In this document: in pieces, positions 1 through 12,027 of the stretch | Layout: each line of letters begins with the position of its first letter | How positions within the stretch are numbered: position 1 is the stretch's first letter | Assembly: GCA_947650365.1 (NCBI GenBank) | Contig: OX393551.1 | Location: 2,314,001 to 2,378,000, forward strand | DNA: 64,000 nt | Direction of reading: 5' to 3' | Source of the DNA: Chamaelirium japonicum | Taxonomy: Eukaryota > Streptophyta > Magnoliopsida > Liliales > Melanthiaceae | Made by a program: the position numbers and the translations under genes | The notes under the pieces: generated by a model | The model's input: the letters and a program-made list of their open reading frames with translations, nothing else | Told to the model about the DNA's origin: nothing | Database searches by the model: none

Positions 1-1243
1 ATGAATTAGAATGGATCGTACGAATGGATTAGAATGGATCGTACGAATGAATTAGAATGGATCATACAAATGAATTAGAAAGGTTACATTTGTGAGAATA
101 AATTAGAATGGATCGTACGAATGAATTAGAATGGATCGTACGAATGGATTAGAATGGATCGTACAAAAGGATTAGAATGGATCGTACGAATGAATTAGAA
201 TGGATCATACAAATGAATTAGAAAGGTTAAATTCGTGAAAATGAATTAGAATGGATCGTACGAGTGAATTAGAATGGATCGTGCGAATGAATTAGAATGG
301 ATTGTACAAATGAATTAGAATGGATACATTCGTGCGAATGAATTAGAATGGATCGTGCGAATGAATTAGAATGAATTGTACGAATGCATTAGAATGGATA
401 CATTCGTGTGAATGAATTAGAATAGATCGTACGAATGAATACGAATGGATTGTACGAATAAATTAGAATGGATCGTACGAATGAATTAGAATGGATCGTA
501 CGAATGAATTATAATGGATCCACCGAATGAGTTAGAATGGATCATACGAATGAATTAGAATGGATCATACGAATGAATTAGAATGGATTGTGCGAACGAA
601 TTAGAATGGATCGTATAAATGAATAAGAATGGATCGTACGAATGAATTAGAATGGATCGTGCGAATGAATTAGAATTAATCGTACGAATGCATTTGAATG
701 GATCGTACGAATGAATTAGAATGAATCGTACAAACGAATTAGAATGGTTCGTACAAACGAATTAGAATGGATCGTATGAACGAATTAGAATGGATCGTAC
801 GAATGAATTAGAATGGATACATTCGAGCGAATGAATTAGAATGGATCGTACGAATGAATTAGAATGGATCATAGGAATGAATTAGAATGGATCGTGCAAA
901 TGAATTGGAATGGATACATTCGTGCGAATGAATTACAATGGATCATAGGAATAAATTAGAATGGATCGTACAAATAAATTAGAATGGATCGTGCGAATAA
1001 ATTAGAATGGATCGTACGAATGAATTAGAATGGATCAACCGAATGAGTTAGAATGGATCATACGAATGAATTAGAATGGATCATACGAATGAATTAGAAT
1101 GGATCGTACGAATGAATTAGAATGGATCGTATGAATGAATAAGAATGGATCGTCCGAATGAATTAGAAAGGATCGTGCGAATGAATTAGAATGAATCGTA
1201 CGAATGCATTAGAATAGATCATACGAATGAATTAGAATGAGTC
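1..1243 (+). repeat. Satellite block, purine-rich orientation
   Basis: Monomers run from the window edge to a flip at GAGTCGTACGATCC near 1241. The first ~380 bp are duplicated at 2195-2574, recognisable by the rare GAAAGGTTACATT units at 78 and 221. Two cassettes with ACCGAATGAGTTAG followed by GAATAAG lie near 520-630 and 1034-1145. Confidence 0.93.
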
Positions 1244-2188
1244 GTACGATCCATTCTAATTCATTCGTCCTATCCATTCTAATTCATTCGCACAAATGTA
1301 TCCATTCTAATTCATTCGTACAATCCATTCTAATTCATTCGCACGATCCATTCTAATTCATTCGTATGATCCATTCTAATTCATTCCTACGATCTATTCT
1401 AATTCATTCGCTCGAATGTATCCGTTCTAATTCATTCGTACAATCCATTCTAATTCATTCGCACGATCCATTCTAATTTATTCGTACGATCCATTCTAAT
1501 TCATTCGTACGATCCATTCTAATTCATTCGTATGATCCATTCTAATTCATTCGCACAAATGTATCCATTCTAATTCATTCGTATGATCCATTCTAATTCA
1601 TTCGCACGATCCATTCTAATTCATTCGTACGATCCATTCTGATTCATTCGTACGATCCATTCTAATTCATTCGTACGATCCATTCTAATTCATTCGCACA
1701 AATGTAGCCATTCTAATTCATTTGTACGATCCATTCTAATTCATTTGCACGATCCATTCTAATTCATTCGTACGATCCATTCTAATTCATTCGCAAGATC
1801 CATTCTAATTAATTCGTACGATCCATTCTAATTCATTCGTACGATCCATTCTTATTCATTCATACGATCCATTCTAATTCATTCGTACGATCCATTCTAA
1901 TTCATTCGTTTGATCCATTCTAACTCATTCGGTGGATCTATTCTAATTCATTCATACGATCCATTCTAATTCATTCGCACGATCCATTCTAATTTATTCA
2001 TACGATCCATTCTATTTCATTCGTACGATCTATTCTAATTCATTCGCACGAATGTAACCATTCTAATTCATTCGTACGATTCATTCTAATTCATTCGTAT
2101 GAGCTATTCTAATTCATTCGTACGATCCATTCTAATTCATTCGTACGATCCATTGTAATGCATTCATAAAATCTATTCTAATTCATTT
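1244..2188 (-). repeat. Satellite block, pyrimidine-rich orientation
   Basis: Begins on the shared core TCGTACGA and ends in TTTGTACGAATG. It contains an inverted relative (about 1853-1937) of the ACCGAATGAG cassette of the preceding block, seen here as CTCATTCGGTGG, with CTTATTCATTC about 75 bp upstream. 28-bp units read as CACAAATGTATCC. Confidence 0.93.
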
Positions 2189-2576
2189 GTACGAATGAAT
2201 TAGAATGGATCGTACGAATGGATTAGAATGGATCGTACGAATGAATTAGAATGGATCGTACAAATAAATTAGAAAGGTTACATTTGTGAGAATAAATTAG
2301 AATGGATCGTACGAATGGATTAGAATGGATCGTACGAATGGATTAGAATGGATCGTACGAAAGGATTAGAATGGATCGTACGAATGAATTAGAATGGATC
2401 ATACAAATGAATTAGAAAGGTTACATTCGTGAAAATGAATTAGAATGGATCGTACGAATGAATTAGAATGGATCGTGCGAATGAATTAGAATGGATTGTA
2501 CAAATTAATTAGAATGGATACATTCGTGCGAATGAATTAGAATGGATCGGACGAATGAATTAGAATGGATCGTACG
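2189..2576 (+). repeat. Satellite block; second copy of the window start
   Basis: Monomer order and private variants match 1-380 at a constant offset of 2,194 bp; the rare GAAAGG units fall at 2272 and 2415 against 78 and 221. The block ends in GGATCGTACGATTC, a flip on the shared TCGTACGA core. Confidence 0.92.
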
Positions 2577-3408
2577 ATTCATTCTAATTCATTCGTATGA
2601 TCCATTCTAATGCATTCGTACGATTCATTCTAATTCAATCCATTCTAATTCATTCGTACGATCCATTCTTATTCATTCATACGATCCATTCTAATTTATT
2701 TGCACAATCCATTCTAATTCATTCATACGATCCATTCAAATTCCTTCGTATGATCCATTCTAACTCATTCGGTGGATCCATTCTAATTCATTCATACGAT
2801 CCATTCTAATTCATTCGCACGATCCATTCTAATTTATTCGTACGATCCATTCTAATTCATTCGTACGATCCATTCTAATTCATTCGTACGATCTATTCTA
2901 ATTCATTCGCACGAATGTAACCATTCTAATTCATTCATACGATTCATTCTAATTCATTCGTATGAGCTATTCTAATTCATTCGTATGATCCATTCTAATT
3001 CATTCGTACGATCCATTGTAATTCATTCATACAATCCATTCAAATTCATTCGCACAAATGTATCCATTCAAGTTCATTTGTACGATCCATTCAAATAAAT
3101 TCGCACGATCTATTCTAATTCAGTCGTATGAATGTATCCATTTTAATTCATTCGTACGATCCATTCTAATTCATTTGTACGATCTAATTCATTCGTACGA
3201 TCCATTGTAAATCATTCCCACAAATGTAACCTTTCTAATTCATTTGTACGATCCATTCTAATTCATTCATACGATCCATTCTAATTCATTCGCACGAATG
3301 TAACCATTCTAATTCATTCATACGATCCATTCTAATTCATTCGCACAATCCATTCTAATTCATTCATACGATCCATTCTAATTTATTCGTATGATCCATT
3401 CTAACTCA
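2577..3408 (-). repeat. Satellite block, complementary orientation
   Basis: It includes a third ACCGAATGAG-type cassette in inverted form at about 2667-2777 (CTTATTCATTC, then CTCATTCGGTGG). The region 3030-3240 is more diverged than its surroundings, with AAATTCATT and AAGTTCATT units and an interrupted monomer near 3183. It ends abruptly at CTCATTTTAGAATGG. Confidence 0.92.
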
Positions 3409-4266
3409 TTTTAGAATGGATCGTACGAACGAATTAGAATGGATCGTATGAACGAATTAGAATGGATCGTACGAATGAATTAGAATGGATACATTCGAGC
3501 GAATAAATTAGAATGGATCGTACGAATGGATTAGAATAGATCGTACGAATGGATTAGAATGGATCGTACGAATGAATTAGAATGGATCATACAAATGAAT
3601 TAGAAAGGTTACATTCGTGAGAATGAATTAGAATGGATCGTACGAATGAATTAGAATGGATCGTACGAATGAATTAGAATGGATCGTACGAATGAATTAG
3701 AATGGATACATTCGAGCGAATGAATTAGAATGGATCGTACGAATGAATTAGAATGGATCATAGAAATGAATTAGAATGGATCATGCAAATTAATTAGAAT
3801 GGATTCATTCGTGCGAATGAATTAGAATGGATCGTAGGAATGAATTAGAATGGATCGTACGAATGAATTAGAATGGTTACATTCGTGCGAATGAATTAGA
3901 ATGGATCATAGGAATGAATTAGAACGGATCGTGCAAATGAATTAGAATGGATCGTACGAATGAATTAGAATGGATCGTACGAATGAATTATAATGGATAC
4001 ATTCGAGCGAATGAATTAGAATGGATCGTACGAATGAATTAGAATGGATCGAACGAATGAATTAGAATGGATACATTCGAGCGAATTAATTAGAATAGAT
4101 CGTAGGAATGAATTAGAATGGATCATACGAATGAATTAGAATAGATCGTAGGAATGAATTAGAATGGATCGTAGGAATGAATTAGAATGGATCGTACGAA
4201 CGAATTAGAATGGATCGTACGAATGAATTAGAATGGATCGTATGAACGAATTAGAATGGATTGTAC
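3409..4266 (+). repeat. Satellite block leading into the 663-bp array
   Basis: Mixed 23- and 28-bp monomers with frequent TAGGAATG variants. A related copy of the GAAAGGTTACATTCG unit lies at about 3600. It runs into the first 663-bp unit at GGATTGTACGATCC near 4262. Confidence 0.92.
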
Positions 4267-4310
4267 GATCCAATCTAATTAGAATGGATTGTACGAACGA
4301 ACGAATCAGA

Positions 4311-4405
4311 CGATCCAATCTAATTCATTCGTACGATCCATTCTAATTCATTCGCACGAATGTATCAACTCTAATTCATTCGTACGATCTATTCTAATTC
4401 ATTCA
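4311..4405 (-). repeat. Complementary arm of 663-bp unit 1
   Basis: About four complementary monomers ending in ATTCATACATGTACG, which contains ACATGT and marks the flip to purine-rich monomers. The equivalent arms of units 2-6 follow at +663 bp steps. Unit 1 alone reads AATTCATTCGTACG at its start where the others read AATTCATTCATACG, as expected for an edge copy that escaped homogenisation. Confidence 0.9.
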
Positions 4406-4870
4406 TACATGTACGAATGAATTAGAATGGATACATTCGTGCGAATGAATTAGAATGGATCGTATGAATGAATTAGATTGGATCGTATGCATGAATTAGA
4501 ATGGATCGTGCGAATGAATTAGAATGGATCGTACGAATGAATTAGAATGGATCGAACGAATGAATTAGAATGGATACATTCGTGCAAAAGAATTAGAATG
4601 GATTGTATGAATGAATTAGAATGGATCGTGCGAATGAATTAGAATGGATCGTACGAATGAATTAGAATAGATACATTCGTGCGAAAGAATTAGAATAGAT
4701 CGTATGAATGAATTAGAATTGATCGTATGAATGAAATAGAATGGATCGTACGAATGAATTAGAATGGATCGTGTGAATGAATTAGAATGGATCGTATGAA
4801 TGAATTAGAATGGATCGTACGAAGGAATTAGAATGGATCATACGAATGAATTAGAAAGGATACATTCGAA
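4406..4870 (+). repeat. Purine-rich arm of 663-bp unit 1
   Basis: About 19 monomers with an ordered set of private variants: ATTAGATTGG, CGTATGCATG, GATCGAACG, GTGCAAAAG, GCGAAAGAATTAG, GAATGAAATAG and CGAAGGAATTAG. That order is the fingerprint used to find relics of the unit elsewhere. It ends at GGATACATTCGAATTC. Confidence 0.9.
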
Positions 4871-7800
4871 TTCATTCGTACGATCCATTCTAATTCCTTC
4901 GTACGATCCATATTCTAATTCATTCGCACGATCCAATCTAATTAGAATGGATTGTACGAACGAACGAATCAGACGATCCAATCTAATTCATTCATACGAT
5001 CCATTCTAATTCATTCGCACGAATGTATCAACTCTAATTCATTCGTACGATCTATTCTAATTCATTCATACATGTACGAATGAATTAGAATGGATACATT
5101 CGTGCGAATGAATTAGAATGGATCGTATGAATGAATTAGATTGGATCGTATGCATGAATTAGAATGGATCGTGCGAATGAATTAGAATGGATCGTACGAA
5201 TGAATTAGAATGGATCGAACGAATGAATTAGAATGGATACATTCGTGCAAAAGAATTAGAATGGATTGTATGAATGAATTAGAATGGATCGTGTGAATGA
5301 ATTAGAATGGATCGTACGAATGAATTAGAATGGATACATTCGTGCGAAAGAATTAGAATAGATCGTATGAATGAATTAGAATGGATCGTATGAATGAAAT
5401 AGAATGGATCGTACGAATGAATTAGAATGGATCGTGCGAATGAATTAGAATGGATCATACGAATGAATTAGAATGGATCGTACGAAGGAATTAGAATGGA
5501 TCGTACGAATGAATTAGAAAGGATACATTCGAATTCATTCGTACGATCCATTCTAATTCCTTCGTACGATCCATATTCTAATTCATTCGCACGATCCAAT
5601 CTAATTAGAATGGATTGTACGAACGAACGAATCAGACGATCCAATCTAATTCATTCATACGATCCATTCTAATTCATTCGCACGAATGTATCAACTCTAA
5701 TTCATTCGTACGATCTATTCTAATTCATTCATACATGTACGAATGAATTAGAATGGATACATTCGTGCGAATGAATTAGAATGGATCGTATGAATGAATT
5801 AGATTGGATCGTATGCATGAATTAGAATGGATCGTGCGAATGAATTAGAATGGATCGTACGAATGAATTAGAATGGATCGAACGAATGAATTAGAATGGA
5901 TACATTCGTGCAAAAGAATTAGAATGGATTGTATGAATGAATTAGAATGGATCGTGCGAATGAATTAGAATGGATCGTAAGAATGAATTAGAATGGATAC
6001 ATTCGTGCGAAAGAATTAGAATAGATCGTATGAATGAATTAGAATTGATCGTATGAATGAAATAGAATGGATCGTACGAATGAATTAGAATGGATCGTGT
6101 GAATGAATTAGAATGGATCGTATGAATGAATTAGAATGGATCGTACGAAGGAATTAGAATGGATCGTACGAATGAATTAGAAAGGATACATTCGAATTCA
6201 TTCGTACGATCCATTCTAATTCCTTCGTACGATCCATATTCTAATTCATTCGCACGATCCAATCTAATTAGAATGGATTGTACGAACGAACGAATCAGAC
6301 GATCCAATCTAATTCATTCATACGATCCATTCTAATTCATTCGCACGAATGTATCAACTCTAATTCATTCGTACGATCTATTCTAATTCATTCATACATG
6401 TACGAATGAATTAGAATGGATACATTCGTGCGAATGAATTAGAATGGATCGTATGAATGAATTAGATTGGATCGTATGCATGAATTAGAATGGATCGTGC
6501 GAATGAATTAGAATGGATCGTACGAATGAATTAGAATGGATCGAACGAATGAATTAGAATGGATACATTCGTGCAAAAGAATTAGAATGGATTGTATAAA
6601 TGAATTAGAATGGATCGTGTGAATGAATTAGAATGGATCGTACGAATGAATTAGAATGGATACATTCGTGCGAAAGAATTAGAATAGATCGTATGAATGA
6701 ATTAGAATGGATCGTATGAATGAAATAGAATGGATCGTACGAATGAATTAGAATGGATCGTGCGAATGAATTAGAATGGATCGTACGAATGAATTAGAAT
6801 GGATCGTACGAAGGAATTAGAATGGATCGTACGAATGAATTAGAAAGGATACATTCGAATTCATTCGTACGATCCATTCTAATTCCTTCGTACGATCCAT
6901 ATTCTAATTCATTCGCATGATCCAATCTAATTAGAATGGATTGTACGAACGAACGAATCAGACGATCCAATCTAATTCATTCATACGATCCATTCTAATT
7001 CATTCGCACGAATGTATCAACTCTAATTCATTCGTACGATCTATTCTAATTCATTCATACATGTACGAATGAATTAGAATGGATACATTCGTGCGAATGA
7101 ATTAGAATGGATCGTATGAATGAATTAGATTGGATCGTATGCATGAATTAGAATGGATCGTGCGAATGAATTAGAATGGATCGTACGAATGAATTAGAAT
7201 GGATCGAACGAATGAATTAGAATGGATACATTCGTGCAAAAGAATTAGAATGGATTGTATGAATGAATTAGAATGGATCGTGCGAATGAATTAGAATGGA
7301 TCGTACGAATGAATTAGAATGGATACATTCGTGCGAAAGAATTAGAATAGATCGTATGAATGAATTAGAATTGATCGTATGAATGAAATAGAATGGATCG
7401 TACGAATGAATTAGAATGGATCGTGTGAATGAATTAGAATGGATCGTATGAATGTATTAGAATGGATCGTACGAAGGAATTAGAATGGATCGTACGAATG
7501 AATTAGAAAGGATACATTCGAATTCATTCGTACGATCCATTCTAATTCCTTCGTACGATCCATATTCTAATTCATTCGCACGATCCAATCTAATTAGAAT
7601 GGATTGTACGAACGAACGAATCAGACGATCCAATCTAATTCATTCATACGATCCATTCTAATTCATTCGCACGAATGTATCAACTCTAATTCATTCGTAC
7701 GAACTATTCTAATTCATTCATACATGTACGAATGAATTAGAATGGATACATTCGTGCGAATGAATTAGAATGGATCGTATGAATGAATTAGATTGGATCG

Positions 7801-8185
7801 TATGCATGAATTAGAATGGATCGTGCGAATGAATTAGAATGGATCGTACGAATGAATTAGAATGGATCGAACGAATGAATTAGAATGGATACATTCGTGC
7901 AAAAGAATTAGAATGGATTGTATGAATGAATTAGAATGGATCGTGTGAATGAATTAGAATGGATCGTACGAATGAATTAGAATGGATACATTCGTGCGAA
8001 AGAATTAGAATAGATCGTATGAATGAATTAGAATGGATCGTATGAATGAAATAGAATGGATCGTACGAATGAATTAGAATGGATCGTGCGAATGAATTAG
8101 AATGGATCGTACGAATGAATTAGAATGGATCGTACGAAGGAATTAGAATGGATCGTACGAATGAATTAGAAAGGATACATTCGAA

Positions 8186-8927
8186 TTCATTCGTACGATC
8201 CATTCTAATTCCTTCGTACGATCCATATTCTAATTCATTCACACGATCCAATCTAATTCATTACTACGATCCATTCTAATTCATTCGTACGATCCATTCT
8301 AATTCATTCGCACGATCCATTCTAATTCATTCATACGATCCATTCTATTTCATTCGTACGATCCATTCTAATTCATTCGTACGATCCATTCTAATTCATT
8401 CGTACGATCCATTCTAATTCATTCGCACAATCTATACGTTCCATTCTAATTCATTCGTACGATCCATTCTAATTCATTCGCACGATCTAATCTAATTCAT
8501 TCGTACGATCCATTCTAATTCATTCGCACGAATGTATCTATTCTAATTATTCATACAATCTATTCTAATTTATTCGTACGATCCATTCTATTTCATTCGT
8601 ACAATCCATTCTATTTCATTCGTACGATCCATTCTTACTCATTCGTATGATCCATTCTAATTCATTCGCACGAATGTATCCATTCTAATTCATTCGTACG
8701 ATCAATTCTAATTCATTCGTATGATCCATTCTAATTTATTCGTCCGATCCATTCTAATTCATTCATACGATCCATTCTAATTCATTCATACAATCCATTC
8801 TAATTCATTCGTACAATCCATTCTAATTCATTCGCACAATCTATTCTAATTCATTCGTACGATCCATTCTAATTCATTCGCACGATCCATTCTAATTCAT
8901 TCATACGATCCATTCTATTTCATTCGT
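8186..8927 (-). repeat. Satellite block after the higher-order array
   Basis: Starts inside the last 663-bp unit at its GAATTC junction. Homology to the unit stops near 8258, where CATTACTACG replaces the expected tag. CATTACTACG is otherwise seen beside the GATCCAGATC junctions at 53.2 and 56.1 kb, so the array edge coincides with a known breakpoint. It ends in CATTCGTGCAAATG. Confidence 0.9.
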
Positions 8928-9268
8928 GCAAATGAATTAGAATGGATCGTACGAATGAGTAAGAATGGATCGTACGAATGAAATAGAATGGATCGTATGA
9001 ATGAATTAGAATGGATCGTACGAATGAATTAGAATGGATCGTGGGAATGAATTAGAATGGATCGTACGAATGAATTAGAATGGATCGTACGAATGAATTA
9101 GAATGGATCGTTAGAATGAATTAGAATGGATACATTCGTGCGAAAGAATTAGATTAGATCGTATGAATGAATTAGAATGGATCGTGCGAATGAATTAGAA
9201 TGGATCGTGCGAATGAATTAGAATATGGATCGTACGAATGAATTAGAATGGATCGTACGAATGAATTC
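8928..9268 (+). repeat. Satellite block
   Basis: Short purine-rich block ending with GAATATGG and then GAATTCGAATGTATCC. This is the reverse complement of the junction that closes the 663-bp units. The GAATTC is at 9263. Confidence 0.92.
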
Positions 9269-11148
9269 GAATGTATCCTTTCTAATACATTCGTACGATC
9301 CATTCTAATTCCTTCGTACGATCCATTCTAATTCATTCGTACGATCCATTCTAATTCATTCGCACGATCCATTCTAAATCATTCGTACGATCCATTCTAA
9401 TTCATTCATACGATCCATTCTTTTTCATTCATACGATCCATTCTTACTCATTCGTACGATCCATTCTAATTCATTTGCACGAAGGTATCCATTCTAATTC
9501 ATTCGTACTATCCATTCTAATTCCTTCGTACGATCCATTCTAATTCATTCGTACGATCCATTCTAATTCATTTGTACGAATGTATCCACTCTAATTCATT
9601 CATACGATCCATTCTAATTCATTCGCACGAATGTATCCATTCCAATTCATTCGTACGATCCATTCTAATTTATTCGCACAATCTATTCTAATTCATTCGT
9701 ACGATCTATTCTAATTCATTAGCATGATCCATTCTTATTCATTCGTACGATCTATTCTATTTCATTCGTACAATCCATTCTTACTCAATCGTATGATCCA
9801 TTCTAATCCATTCGCACAATCTACTCTAATTCATTCGTACGATCCATTCTATTTCATTCGTACGATCCATTCTAATTCATACGATCCATTCTATTTCATT
9901 CATATGATCCATTTTAATTCATTCGTACGATCCATTCTAATTCATTCATACGATCCATTCTAATTCATTCGTACGATCCATTCTAATTTCTTCGTATAAT
10001 CTATTCTAATTCCTTCGTACGATCCATTCTAATTCCTTCGTACGATCCATTCAAATTCATTCGCACGAATCTATCCATTCTAATTTCTTCGTATAATCTA
10101 TTCTAATTCCTTCGTATGATCCATTATAATTCCTTCGTACGATCCATTCAAATTCATTCGCACGAATCTATCCATTCTAATTCATTCGTACGATCCATTC
10201 TAATTCATTCGCACGATCCATTCTAATTCATTAATACGATCCAATCTAATTCATTCATACGATCTATTCTAATTTATTCGCACGAATATATTCTTTCTAA
10301 TTCATTCGTACGATCCAAATTCATTTATCCGTACGATCTATTCTATTTCATTCGTACGATCCATTCTTATCGTACGATCCATTCTAATTCAATCCATTCT
10401 AATTCATTCATACGATCCATTCTAATTCATTCGTACGATCCATTCTAATTCATTCGTACGATTCATTCTAATTCAATCCATTCTAATTCATTCATACGAT
10501 CCATTCTATTTCATTCGTACGATCCATTCTTACTCATTCGTATGATCCATTCGTATCCATTCTAATTCATTCATACGATCTATTCTAATTCATTCGTACG
10601 ATCCATTCTAATTCCTTCGTACGATCCATTCTAATTCATTCGTACGATCCATTCTAATTCATTCGCACGATCCATTCTAATTCATTCGTACAATCCATTC
10701 TATTTCATTCATACGATCCATTCTAATTCATTCATACGATCTATTCTAATTCTTTCGCACGATTGTATCCATTCTAATTCATTCGTACGATCCATTCTAA
10801 TTCATTCGCACGACCCATTCTAATTCATTCATACGATCCATTCTTACTCATTCGTACGATCTATTCTAATTCATTCGCACGATCCATTCTAATTCATCCG
10901 TACGATCCATTCTATTTCATTCGTACGATCCATTCTTACTCATTCGTACGATCCATTCTAATTCATTCGCACGAATGTATCCATTCTAATTCATTCGTAC
11001 GATCCATTCTAATTCATTCATACGATCCATTCTAATTCATTCATATGATCCATTCTTACTCATTCGCACGATCCATTCTTACTCATTCGTACGATCCATT
11101 CTAATTCATTCGCACGATCCATTCTAATTCATTAATACGATCCATTCT
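9267..11148 (-). repeat. Long complementary satellite block
   Basis: Includes a local duplication: CTATCCATTCTAATTTCTTCG-type units near 9985-10060 recur about 90 bp later at 10075-10160. Part of the AAATTCATTTAT cassette is present at about 10313-10375. It ends at 11144-11153 with the palindrome ATTCTAGAAT. Confidence 0.92.
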
Positions 11149-11462
11149 AGAATAGATCGTGCGAATGAATTAGAATTGATCGTACGAATGAATTGGAATG
11201 GATACATTCGTGCGAATGAATTAGAATGGATCATATGAATGAATTAGAGTGGATACATTCGTACAAATGAATTAGAATGGATCGTACGAATGAATTAGAA
11301 TGGATACATTCGTGCGAATGAATTAGAATGGATCATATGAATGAATTAGAATGGATCGTTTGACTGAATGCGAATGGATCGTGCGAATGAATTAGAATGG
11401 ATTGTATGAATGAATTAGAATGGATCGTACGAATGAATTAGAATGGATACATTCGTGTGAAT
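11149..11462 (+). repeat. Satellite block carrying the TTTGA(G)TGAATGCG marker
   Basis: Starts at ATTCTAGAATAGATCG. The marker here reads GTTTGACTGAATGCG near 11358. The block resembles 46231-46510, which begins after almost the same junction (TTCTCGAATAGATCG). Confidence 0.92.
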
Positions 11463-12027
11463 CCATTCTATTTCATTCGTACGATCCATTCTAATTCATT
11501 CGAACGATCCATTCTAGTTCATTCGTACGATCCATTCTAATTCATTCGTACGATCCATTCTAATTCATTCGCACAATCTATTCTAATTCATTCGTACGAT
11601 CCATTCTAATTCATTCGCACGATCCATTCTAATTCATTCATATGATCCATTCTATTTCATTCGTATGATCCATTCTTACTCATTCGTACGATCCATTTTA
11701 ATTCATTTGCACGAAGGTATCTATTCTAATTCATTCGTACTATCCATTCTAATTCCTTCGTACGATCCATTCTAATTCCTTCGTACGATCCATTCTAATT
11801 CATTCGTACGATCCATTCTAATTCATTCGTACGATCCATTCTAATTCCTTCGTATGATCCATTCTAATTCATTCGTACGGTATGATTCATTCTAATTCAT
11901 TCGTACGATTCATTCTAATTCAATCCATTCTAATTCATTCGTACGATCCATTCTAATTCATTCGTACGATCCATTCTAATTCAATCGTACGATTCATTCT
12001 AATTCAATCCCTTCTAATTCATTCGTA
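11463..12027 (-). repeat. Satellite block opened by the GCGAATCC-type junction
   Basis: Begins at GTGTGAATCCATTC and carries the GCACGAAGGTATC marker near 11709 and CGTACGGTATG at 11874. The same succession recurs after the matching junctions at 35422 and 47899. Confidence 0.92.

Larger units (their letters stand above)
4266..8258. repeat. Higher-order repeat array: six 663-bp units
   Basis: The distinctive motif GTACGAACGAACGAATCAG starts at 4291, 4954, 5617, 6280, 6943 and 7606, always exactly 663 bp apart. The internal GAATTC junction at 4868, 5531, 6194, 6857, 7520 and 8183 keeps the same spacing. Each unit is itself a mosaic: about 95 bp complementary, about 460 bp purine-rich, about 75 bp complementary, and a short purine-rich tag. 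Units differ at only a few positions, so this is the most homogeneous and probably the youngest amplification here. Odd units (1, 3, 5) share AGAATTGATC at 4715, 6041 and 7367 and GTGTGAATG shortly after it; even units carry AGAATGGATC and GTGCGAATG. The true period is therefore a 1,326-bp dimer repeated three times. Private changes include GAATGTATTAG near 7452 and CGAACTATTC near 7700. Confidence 0.96.

Noticed and set aside
2597-2809. Open frame of 70 codons giving a MIHSNSFVRSILIHSYDPF-like product
   Set aside because: The frame is the complementary monomer read in three phases: 3 x 23 bp gives a 23-codon period. Normally TAA interrupts each frame every 69 bp; here irregular monomers shift the phase. 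No start context, no non-repeat sequence, and equivalents appear wherever the repeat allows.
4266-8258. A mobile element as the source of the 663-bp unit
   Set aside because: The unit is made only of satellite monomers. It has no terminal structure, target duplication or coding sequence; tandem amplification explains it.
9724-9963. Open frame of 79 codons
   Set aside because: Same repeat-derived peptide as the others; its length depends only on which monomers have indels.
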